Below the pieces are notes generated by a model. It saw only the letters and a program-made list of their open reading frames with translations, was not told the origin of the DNA and ran no database searches. This document shows positions 1-4,993 of a DNA stretch of 6,086 nucleotides, one piece after another (within the stretch, counting starts at the first letter, position 1; every line of letters begins with the position of its first letter). The stretch is from Anaerolineales bacterium (GTDB lineage Bacteria; Chloroflexota; Anaerolineae; 4572-78; NAK82), in NCBI GenBank assembly GCA_024643945.1, contig JAHELX010000160.1, forward strand, positions 1-6,086, read 5' to 3'. The position numbers and the translations under genes were made by a program.

Positions 1-386
1 CTGTCTTTCTTGCCCCCCAGGGCGTGCCTGGCACCCCAGTAGAACCCCCCACGGGCGGGTAGGACGCCCACCCAGACGCCATCCTCCAGATGGGGGGCGA
101 TAGCGCGCAGCGTCGACTCGTGGGCGAAAGCCGGGAGGGCTAACAGCACCAACCGGGAGCCGGGTATCACTGCAGCCGGATCTGCGCTGACCCGGTGGGG
201 TCGCCCCGTCAAAGTGCCGTCCGGGGTAATGACGGTGATGCCGCCCTGGGCAGAGATGCCCTGCTGCCATTGCCGAACCTCGTCACTGAAGGGAGTATAC
301 ACATTTACCCTTAGCTCTTGCCGGGCAGCCATCAGGCCGGCCAACGTATGGGCTGCGTTTCCGCCGCCACAGATAGTGATCTGCAT
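1..386 (-). CDS. opine (octopine/nopaline)-type NAD(P)-dependent dehydrogenase, 5' part only
   Basis: This gene starts at the ATG at 386-384 and runs off the left edge, leaving 128 codons with no stop. Seen: the N-terminus MQITICGGGNAAH is a Rossmann nucleotide-binding loop (residues 1-13). Further on are LLALPAFAHE (81-90) and VLPARGGFYWGAR (108-120). Known: the glycine-rich loop, a 'PAFAH' segment and a 'P-x-x-GGF' segment in this order mark the NAD/NADP octopine/nopaline dehydrogenase family. Its members reductively condense an amino acid with a 2-oxo acid, or run that reaction backwards. The C-terminal substrate domain is missing, so the substrate cannot be told. Its start lies 2 bases after the stop of the upstream RpiR-type regulator. 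GGAGTGA just before the ATG, inside the regulator's last codons, serves as ribosome site, which suggests translational coupling and shared transcription. The main alternative is another member of the 6-phosphogluconate/glycerol-3-phosphate dehydrogenase superfold. Confidence 0.8.
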   Translation of the reverse strand, partial: MQITICGGGNAAHTLAGLMAARQELRVNVYTPFSDEVRQWQQGISAQGGITVITPDGTLTGRPHRVSADPAAVIPGSRLVLLALPAFAHESTLRAIAPHLEDGVWVGVLPARGGFYWGARHALGGKKD

Positions 387-388
387 CT

Positions 389-1252
389 TCACTCCGTGAG
401 CAACAAGTTATTATGGCGATACGCGGCGTCCACCTGGCGTAGAGATTCCATGACCTGTTCCGGCACCCGATAGGACAGGGCCGCGATGAACACGTTTAGA
501 AGCGAGATAACGGCTGTGGGTGAGAGGCTGTGAGCTGTGCCATCTGTGGCCACCTCGAAGGCATAGTCCGCGATCTGGGCCAGGGGTGAGACGATCGTGT
601 CTGTAATGGCGATGACTCGTGCTCCTCGACGCCGGGCGGCCTGCGCTGCCTCCATTGTGGATCGTGCATAGCGCCACAGATCAATGGCGATGACGAGTGT
701 ATCCGGTCGCAGTTGAGCCATGTCCGTTGCCAGAGATATCCCCGCGTCACTGTCCATCTGGGCACTGAAACCAATGACTTTGAGGGAATGAGTCAGGAAC
801 AACGCTGGCGCCGCCGAAAGCCCACAACCAACAACCAGAATGCGACTGGCCTGCACGATCTCATCCACGGCGGCTTCGATCTGAGGCATCGACAGACTGT
901 TTGCCGTGCGTTCTATGTTCTTGATGTCGGTGTGAAATACTTGTTGGGGGATGTTGTCCGGAGAGGGAGGCGCAGCCAGCGACTTCTCGATGCGCTCTAC
1001 CGCGGTCAAGTAGGTAGGTAACTCCTCGCGGATGGCAGCCTGCAACTCGGAGAAGCCGGCATACCCTAAGCTTTGAGCAAAGCGAACGACGGTGGCGGCA
1101 CTGGCCCCAACTTTCTCACCTACCTGGCTGGCTGAGGCGAAGGACACAAGATACCGGTTGTCCAGCATGAAACGCGCGAGCTGTTTCTGCTTGGGGCTGA
1201 ACCGGGCCAGGGCGGCGGTGATCCGGGCTTCCAGGCCGTCTGCTGGAGTCAT
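389..1252 (-). CDS. RpiR-family transcriptional regulator (HTH + SIS domain)
   Basis: The product is a cytoplasmic DNA-binding regulator of 287 residues, the usual family length. Seen: an N-terminal helix-turn-helix domain (about 1-80), with the family-typical run ASASQVGEKVGASAATVVRF at 40-58 followed by LGYAGFSEL. A linker (80-125) leads to a SIS sugar-phosphate-binding domain (about 126-260), with ILVVGCGLSAAPALFL at 138-153 and VIAITDTIVSPLA at 213-225. Known: RpiR proteins sense phosphorylated sugars or related metabolites through SIS and often control the adjacent catabolic genes. The ATG at 1252-1250 is supported by GGGGAGAGG just upstream. It is the first gene of a likely two-or-more-gene operon with the opine-type dehydrogenase, only 2 bp downstream. 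A strong promoter lies about 70 bp upstream, with an inverted repeat next to its -35 box, so autoregulation is plausible (inference). The effector is unknown. The dehydrogenase neighbour hints at an amino-acid or amino-sugar derivative in place of a simple sugar. Confidence 0.95.
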   Translation of the reverse strand: MTPADGLEARITAALARFSPKQKQLARFMLDNRYLVSFASASQVGEKVGASAATVVRFAQSLGYAGFSELQAAIREELPTYLTAVERIEKSLAAPPSPDNIPQQVFHTDIKNIERTANSLSMPQIEAAVDEIVQASRILVVGCGLSAAPALFLTHSLKVIGFSAQMDSDAGISLATDMAQLRPDTLVIAIDLWRYARSTMEAAQAARRRGARVIAITDTIVSPLAQIADYAFEVATDGTAHSLSPTAVISLLNVFIAALSYRVPEQVMESLRQVDAAYRHNNLLLTE

Positions 1253-1322
1253 AGGCCTCTCCCCCCTGAGAGCCTAAGGTGCTCTAACACTTTCTCGGAC
1301 AAGCTCTCAGTCTTCAAGAGGC

Positions 1323-1351
1323 ATTATAGCATAAAACGATTCGAAATGCAA
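1323..1351 (-). promoter_or_regulatory. extended -10 sigma70-type promoter of the RpiR gene
   Basis: Read on the minus strand, TTGCAT (1351-1346) is separated by exactly 17 bp from a perfect TATAAT (1328-1323). The -10 box is preceded by TGC, giving an extended -10 (TGnTATAAT). The expected transcription start is near 1316, leaving a leader of about 63 nt before the RpiR ATG at 1252. The -35 matches consensus only in its TTG half, but the perfect extended -10 compensates. It lies between birA's hairpin and the regulator, so it should drive the regulator and the dehydrogenase. Confidence 0.75.
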
Positions 1352-1366
1352 TGCTTGTTTCAAGCA
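1352..1366. promoter_or_regulatory. inverted repeat abutting the -35 box, candidate operator
   Basis: TGCTTG-TTT-CAAGCA is a perfect 6-bp inverted repeat with a 3-bp centre, starting at the base next to the -35 hexamer. A second, wider symmetry, GAAA (1343-1346) with TTTC (1358-1361), overlaps it and the -35 box. RpiR regulators bind palindromes near their own promoters, so this is a reasonable operator candidate. No published consensus match is claimed, and a short palindrome can occur by chance. Confidence 0.4.
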
Positions 1367-1402
1367 ATCTTAATGTGAAACATCCGTTGCGTAAACACAT
1401 TC

Positions 1403-1442
1403 GGCCCCGCCCCGGCATCTGCTGATATTGATGGGCGGGGCC
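1403..1442 (-). terminator. GC-rich hairpin after birA, probable transcription terminator
   Basis: GGCCCCGCCC (1403-1412) pairs perfectly with GGGCGGGGCC (1433-1442), giving a 10-bp stem around a 20-nt loop, 28 bp beyond the birA stop. On the minus strand the stem is followed by GAATGTGTTTAC, a weak T-rich tail, so it is not a textbook intrinsic terminator. Position, stem strength and the separate promoter just downstream for the RpiR gene all fit an end of the birA transcript. Confidence 0.5.
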
Positions 1443-1470
1443 AGGACGTGTGATAGCGTGAGCCCTCGCC

Positions 1471-2271
1471 TCATGCTCGCAGCGTCACGTCTCCGGTCAG
1501 GATACGTACTGCCTCTCCGTTGGTTTGGCGCAACAAGAGCGCGCCCGTCTCGTCCACTCCCTCGGCCACACCCTCGTAGACAGCCTCGGGCGCGCTGATG
1601 GTCACCCGCTGTCCCAACGTCGCTAACCGCGCCACCCATTCCTGGTGGGGGCTATGGCCAGCCCGCAACGCATCGTAGCGCGCTTCGACGCCGGCCAGGT
1701 AGCTTTGCAACAGTTGCAGTCGCGAGACCGGTTGTCTCATGGACAGCGCCAGGCTGGTGGCTGTGTCGCTTAGATCAGGCCAATCGTTGCGGAGGGCCTC
1801 CGACGCAAAATCAACGTTCACGTTGAGTCCCAATCCAACCACGACCCACGCCAATTGTCCCCCAAACCCAAGCTCCGTCAATATGCCTGCCAGTTTCTTG
1901 CCATCTAAGAGCAGATCGTTGGGCCACTTCAGGGCGGGCCGCAAACCGGTGACCTCTCGCACCGCGTCGGCAGCAGCCAGCGAACAGATCATTGTGAGTT
2001 GCTGTGCCTGGGTTGGAGCCAGGAAGGTCGGGCGGAAAAGCAGGGACGTCAACAGGCTGGTGCCAGCCGGCGCGATCCACCTGCGCTTCAACCGACCCCG
2101 GCCGGCCAACTGTTCGTCGGTAATGGCCAGGGTGCCTTCCGGCACTCCCTCATCTGCGAGACGCTTTAGCTCGTCGTTAGTGGAGCCTATCGCCGGCCAA
2201 TAGTAAATCGTCTGACCTATGTATTGTGTTCGCAATCCAGCACGGATTGCTCCTGGCGAGAGATTATCCAT
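1471..2271 (-). CDS. birA: biotin--[acetyl-CoA-carboxylase] ligase (biotin protein ligase)
   Basis: This enzyme makes biotinyl-5'-AMP from biotin and ATP and transfers biotin to the lysine of biotin carboxyl carrier domains, as in acetyl-CoA carboxylase. The protein has 266 residues. Seen: STND (30-33), the adenylate-binding glycine-rich loop GRGRLKRRW (57-65), LKWPNDLLLDGKKLAGILTE (114-133) with the KWPND motif and catalytic lysine region, VVVGLGLNVN (143-152), and a small C-terminal beta domain (about 218-266). There is no N-terminal winged-helix, so this is a class I, enzyme-only ligase that should not repress biotin genes itself. The start is the ATG at 2271-2269, with AGGAG six bases upstream. 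The frame stays open to 2352, but that extension is encoded by the palindromic repeat and lacks family similarity. The gene stands alone, with a hairpin after its stop and the 169-bp repeat element directly upstream. Confidence 0.97.
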   Translation of the reverse strand: MDNLSPGAIRAGLRTQYIGQTIYYWPAIGSTNDELKRLADEGVPEGTLAITDEQLAGRGRLKRRWIAPAGTSLLTSLLFRPTFLAPTQAQQLTMICSLAAADAVREVTGLRPALKWPNDLLLDGKKLAGILTELGFGGQLAWVVVGLGLNVNVDFASEALRNDWPDLSDTATSLALSMRQPVSRLQLLQSYLAGVEARYDALRAGHSPHQEWVARLATLGQRVTISAPEAVYEGVAEGVDETGALLLRQTNGEAVRILTGDVTLRA

Positions 2272-2289
2272 CTTAAGCTCCTGGAAGCT

Positions 2290-2458
2290 GTCTGAAAGGT
2301 CGTGGGGCAGGCTTTCTAGCCTGCCCTGGGCAGCCTGGAAAGGCTGCCCCACTGGTGGGCTTTCTAGCCTAATTGGGCAGCCTGGAAAGGCTGCCCCACT
2401 GGTGGGCTTTCTAGCCTAATTGGGCAGCCTGGAAAGGCTGCCCCACGACTTTTCAGAC
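2290..2458. repeat. 169-bp palindromic element with 21-bp terminal inverted repeats
   Basis: The left end (2290-2310) and the reverse complement of the right end (2438-2458) match at 20 of 21 bases; both begin GTCTGAAA and end GTCGTGGGGCAG. The interior alternates hairpins. One is type B (2305-2326), with 9-bp arms GGGCAGGCT and AGCCTGCCC and loop TTCT. Three are type A (2328-2349, 2375-2396, 2422-2443), with arms GGGCAGCCT and AGGCTGCCC and loop GGAA. Two decayed B copies are centred at 2358-2369 and 2405-2416. There is no coding capacity and no clear target-site duplication. It resembles a REP/BIME-type intergenic repeat or a MITE-like element. It sits 18 bp upstream of the birA start codon, so it may be transcribed in birA's leader. 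Confidence 0.85.
2328..2446. repeat. 47-bp tandem repeat, about 2.5 identical copies
   Basis: Units begin at 2328, 2375 and 2422, at an exact 47-bp period. The first two full units are identical, and the third is truncated after 25 bp (2422-2446). Each unit is a 9-bp-stem hairpin with a GGAA loop followed by a decayed hairpin core, GGCTTTCTAGCC. Identity between copies points to recent duplication or slippage inside the palindromic element. Confidence 0.92.
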
Positions 2459-2481
2459 GCATTCTTAGCCTCAATTGACTA

Positions 2482-2510
2482 TTGTGGTAACAGCTCGAAC
2501 GTGATATGAT
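2482..2510 (+). promoter_or_regulatory. extended -10 promoter of the membrane-anchored protein gene
   Basis: TTGTGG (2482-2487), a 17-bp spacer, then TATGAT (2505-2510) preceded by TGA, which gives an extended -10 box. The predicted start is near 2517, about 50 nt before the ATG at 2567. The -35 is weak beyond its TTG. A better-looking TTGACT at 2475 is 24 bp from the -10 and therefore unlikely to pair with it. A minus-strand TAGAAT (2514-2509) overlaps this -10 and could be part of a divergent birA promoter, but I find no convincing -35 for it. Confidence 0.55.
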
Positions 2511-2566
2511 TCTAGTAGTTTGGCCGGCACCTTAACTTTGCCCAACATTTGTGGGGAGCGACTGCT

Positions 2567-3394
2567 ATGACAGAAGAGGTAAGATTCGCCCTTCAACTCG
2601 GCCTCAACCTGGCTGCTGTCCTGCTCGCCGGCTGGTTGGCAGGACGTTATGCCGCTCGTCAGGTGCAGAAGATATTGGAGGCTGAACGGCGACGCGCTCA
2701 AGCGGCACGCCAGCAGGTTCAGGCTGAGGTCGTAGCAAACCTGCCTCCCATCCCGCCGGAATTGGAGCAAATGGTCGAGATAGAACGTTGGGTGTTGGCG
2801 GCTCGTGACTTGCAACTTCTTTTGACGTCTCTCTGCACGCTGATCAGAATAGGCCTGCGGGCGGATGAGACAGGCCGACGGGGAGTGTTGACAGAAATTG
2901 ACCGGTCGCTGCAATTCATGGGGCGACAGGAGAATAAGTGGCTCAATGCCTCGTTGCCGGTCGTTGCTTATGTCCGCCACCTTGATCCTGCCAAGGGGAA
3001 GTCGCCGGAGCAATCTCTGGAGACCTGGGTCTCCCGCCTCAATCGAGCGCACGTGCAAGCAGCCCAGTCTTTACGTCGGGCAGCCAGCTTGTGTCATCCT
3101 GACCAGGATGAAGAATACGGTAACACCCTGGCCAACGTTTACCTGACCGAGGCCGATCGGGCGACATCCGACATGGCCGGCGTTATCGCCTCGACATTGG
3201 ACCGGGTTGCATATCTTCAGAAACAACTTCCTGAGCTTCAGGCACAGCAAGTTGCCGCTGCTGTTGCCGGGCCTTCAATTGGTGACTACCAATTCCCCGC
3301 CGAAGATGACGAATATAAGTTGAAGGGTCCCCCTGCGGTCTCTTCTGATCCGCACGCGGATGTAGCGACATCCGCAAGCCACATGGCCCGTTGA
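2567..3394 (+). CDS. hypothetical single-pass membrane protein with coiled-coil stalk
   Basis: I do not recognise a family; the product has 275 residues. Seen: a short acidic N-terminus (MTEE), one hydrophobic membrane segment (about 8-26), then a basic, Arg/Gln/Glu-rich helix (27-56) with coiled-coil character, a Pro-rich break at LPPIPPELE (59-67), a mostly helical middle (68-225) and a disordered, acidic tail (about 235-275; AEDDEY at 245-250). The basic residues straight after the membrane segment suggest that the bulk lies in the cytoplasm (inference from the positive-inside rule). No catalytic motif is visible. The start is the ATG at 2567, with GGGGAG 8 bases upstream. A TTG codon at 2549 in frame precedes that ribosome site and is rejected. 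It is monocistronic, divergent from birA and convergent with the transporter, with 12 bp between stops. It may scaffold or interact at the membrane, but no function is claimed. Confidence 0.85.
   Translation: MTEEVRFALQLGLNLAAVLLAGWLAGRYAARQVQKILEAERRRAQAARQQVQAEVVANLPPIPPELEQMVEIERWVLAARDLQLLLTSLCTLIRIGLRADETGRRGVLTEIDRSLQFMGRQENKWLNASLPVVAYVRHLDPAKGKSPEQSLETWVSRLNRAHVQAAQSLRRAASLCHPDQDEEYGNTLANVYLTEADRATSDMAGVIASTLDRVAYLQKQLPELQAQQVAAAVAGPSIGDYQFPAEDDEYKLKGPPAVSSDPHADVATSASHMAR
3277..3294 (+). repeat. perfect 7-bp hairpin inside the 3' part of the hypothetical gene
   Basis: AATTGGT (3277-3283) and ACCAATT (3288-3294) form a perfect stem around the 4-nt loop GACT. It lies in the codons joining the helical part to the acidic tail, about 100 bp before the stop. 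No poly-T follows, so it is not an obvious terminator. Confidence 0.5.
3356..3375 (+). repeat. perfect 8-bp hairpin near the stop of the hypothetical gene
   Basis: GCGGATGT (3356-3363) and ACATCCGC (3368-3375) form a perfect stem with the 4-nt loop AGCG, ending 16 bp before the TGA. It encodes part of the low-complexity tail. It may stabilise the 3' end of the message, but no U-tract follows. Confidence 0.55.
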
Positions 3395-3426
3395 AGCATA
3401 GGCAGACTACCCCGCTGATGCTTCAA
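3391..3426. terminator. inverted repeat spanning both convergent stop codons, possible bidirectional terminator
   Basis: TTGAAGCAT (3391-3399) pairs perfectly with ATGCTTCAA (3418-3426). Inside, CAG (3403-3405) can pair with CTG (3415-3417), extending the stem past a bulge. The left arm contains the TGA of the plus-strand gene. The TAG of the minus-strand transporter (3407-3409) is in the loop region, and the right arm falls in that gene's last codons. A run rich in T (GCATTTTCC) follows on the plus strand; nothing comparable follows on the minus strand. Confidence 0.45.
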
Positions 3427-4756
3427 GTGCTGCATTTTCCTCCCTGGACACGCGGATACCCTCCTTTTCGTCCACGCGTGTGAGCAGGAAGGCACCAGCG
3501 ATAAAAAAGATCACCAGTGACACGATACTCAAGCGGCTTGAGCCGGCCAACATCCCCACCACGCCAAACAGAGCCGGGCCAATAATCCCCGCAAATTTCG
3601 AGCTCACGTCGTAGAATCCGAAAAATTCAGACGCTTTGGCCTTGGGAGACATCGCACCATACAGAGATCGGCTAAGGGCCTGGCTACCCCCCTGGACTGT
3701 CGCCACCAGCAGGGCCAGAATCCAGAAGTGGAGAGCGGTTTGCATTAAGTATCCGCCGATGGCGATGAGGGTATAGACTCCCAGCGCCAGCAGGATCGAG
3801 CGCTTGGCTCCCAATCGCCGCGCCAGCCAACCAAAGGCTATCGAGAAGGGAATGCCCACGAACTGCACCATCAGGATCGCGCCGATGAGATCAGCCTCCT
3901 TCACGCCAATCTCGGCGCCAAAGATGACGGCCATGATGATAATGGTGCCAATTCCATCGTTGTAGAGCCAGAAGGCGATCAGGAACTTAAATAGCTCGCG
4001 ATAGCGACGGATGCTGTGGAAGGTATGCTGCAGCCGCTGGAAACCGGCCCGGACGGGGTTGGGGCTCTCGCCGGACGCGACCACGGCCGAAGGTTCTGGC
4101 ACCCAGCGGAAGAGGGGGAGAGAGAAAATCGCCCACCAGATGGCAACTGTCAGAAAGGACAATCGGGATCCCCACTCGGCATTGGGAATGCCCGGAAAGG
4201 ATTTCAGGCCAACCAGGCCAGGCTGAATCATAATCAGGTTGATGGCCAGGAGCAACCCCCCGCCCAGGTAGCCTACTGCGTAGCCCCTGGTAGATACCTG
4301 GTCGATGTCTTCGGGACGGGCGACGTGGGGCAGCAGAGAATCGTAAAAGATGTTGGCGCCGGCAAATCCGATGCGGCCCAGGATGTAGAGGCCTGAAGCC
4401 ATAAGCCAGTCGCCGCTGCTGATGAAAATCATCAGGGCGGTGAATGTAATTCCCACACCAGCAAAGCTGCCCAGGAAGCGCTTGCGGGCCCCGGTGTGGT
4501 CGGCAATGGCTCCCAGGATCGGTGCCGAAATGGCCACCAGTAACATCGCGCAGGTATTGGTGTAGCCCCAATAGCTGCTGGCTTGAACCGGCGATAGAGT
4601 GGCTCCCGCCACCGAGCTGTAAAAGGCGGGCAGCACGGCTGCCATAATCGTCGTGGCAAAGGCTGAATTGGCCCAGTCATACATAGCCCACGAGTTGATG
4701 ATTTTGCGATGCATCCGGTCTGGTATCTCGGGGAGTGAGGTCGCAACAGTTGCCAT
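3407..4756 (-). CDS. UMF1/Atg22-like major facilitator superfamily transporter
   Basis: The product is a 449-residue inner-membrane transporter with about 12 hydrophobic segments, roughly at 28-48, 65-85, 98-115, 119-138, 156-178, 198-218, 257-280, 288-308, 318-338, 342-362, 382-402 and 408-427. Seen: the N-terminal signature SWAMYDWANSAFATTI (22-37), an MFS loop motif DHTGARKRFLG (86-96), FWLYNDGIGTI (262-272), QGGSQALSRSLYG (355-367) and EFFGFYDVSSKFAGIIGP (377-394). Known: these segments mark the UMF1 family of the MFS, relatives of the fungal vacuolar effluxer Atg22, for which most bacterial substrates are undetermined. An amino acid or other small-molecule exporter is possible, but the sequence does not say. 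The start is the ATG at 4756-4754, with AAGGAG 8 bases upstream. The frame stays open to a TTG at 4870, but without a ribosome site. A promoter with a leader of about 185 nt precedes it. Confidence 0.93.
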   Translation of the reverse strand: MATVATSLPEIPDRMHRKIINSWAMYDWANSAFATTIMAAVLPAFYSSVAGATLSPVQASSYWGYTNTCAMLLVAISAPILGAIADHTGARKRFLGSFAGVGITFTALMIFISSGDWLMASGLYILGRIGFAGANIFYDSLLPHVARPEDIDQVSTRGYAVGYLGGGLLLAINLIMIQPGLVGLKSFPGIPNAEWGSRLSFLTVAIWWAIFSLPLFRWVPEPSAVVASGESPNPVRAGFQRLQHTFHSIRRYRELFKFLIAFWLYNDGIGTIIIMAVIFGAEIGVKEADLIGAILMVQFVGIPFSIAFGWLARRLGAKRSILLALGVYTLIAIGGYLMQTALHFWILALLVATVQGGSQALSRSLYGAMSPKAKASEFFGFYDVSSKFAGIIGPALFGVVGMLAGSSRLSIVSLVIFFIAGAFLLTRVDEKEGIRVSREENAALEASAG

Positions 4757-4948
4757 TCTGGCTTCTCCTTCTATGCTCACGGGTTGGTGACACAACGCGG
4801 TTTTCAGGCGAAGAGTGAGGGAAACTCGTCTAAAGAACGGCTTTGGCATATGAAGGGGCGCTGCGAGCAACGGCCTCGGGTGTTGGCGACTCCACTAAGG
4901 GATGCCCGGCGCCTTGTCCGGCGGGACTGAGTAGCTTTGCGTCAAGCC

Positions 4949-4977
4949 ATTGTAACACGGACAGCAGGGGAACGCAA
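4949..4977 (-). promoter_or_regulatory. extended -10 promoter upstream of the transporter gene
   Basis: On the minus strand TTGCGT (4977-4972), a 17-bp spacer and TACAAT (4954-4949) preceded by TGT form an extended -10 promoter. The predicted transcript start is near 4942, giving an untranslated leader of about 185 nt before the ATG at 4756. The leader contains an imperfect GC hairpin around 4905-4925 but no riboswitch that I recognise. The promoter begins 17 bp after the stop of the upstream membrane-protein gene, so the transporter need not depend on readthrough. Confidence 0.6.
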
Positions 4978-4993
4978 TGCAATGATATTGGGG

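Noticed and set aside
1739..2203. 154-codon open frame on the plus strand
   Set aside because: It lies wholly antisense to birA, whose motifs are certain; composition is Ser/Arg-rich shadow sequence with no ribosome site.
2272..2352. 27-residue N-terminal extension of birA to an upstream start at 2352
   Set aside because: The extension is a translation of the palindromic repeat, has no ribosome site and no similarity to biotin ligases. The ATG at 2271 has a perfect AGGAG.
2290..2458. CRISPR array
   Set aside because: There are no unique spacers: the 47-bp units are contiguous and identical, and no cas genes are present.
2290..2458. Complete insertion sequence
   Set aside because: There is no transposase frame within 169 bp and no convincing target-site duplication at the edges. 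At most it is a non-autonomous element.
2549..2566. TTG start for the hypothetical membrane protein
   Set aside because: It would place the GGGGAG ribosome site inside the coding sequence. The ATG at 2567 fits that site.
2471..3058. 195-codon minus-strand open frame
   Set aside because: It is antisense to the plus-strand hypothetical gene, which has the better start signal, promoter and protein-like composition.
3987..4571. 194-codon minus-strand open frame
   Set aside because: It is in another frame of the UMF1-type transporter gene, and its His/Arg/Pro-rich composition is typical of a shadow frame.
4757..4870. 38-residue N-terminal extension of the transporter from a TTG at 4870
   Set aside because: There is no ribosome site for the TTG or for the in-frame ATG at 4849. 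The ATG at 4756 has AAGGAG at ideal spacing, and the extension overlaps the predicted leader.
1344..4986. Shared ATTGCATT-like words near the -35 boxes of the RpiR and transporter promoters (1345-1354 and 4974-4985) as a common regulator site
   Set aside because: The match is only about 8 bp and includes the -35 hexamers themselves, so it is too short to separate from chance.
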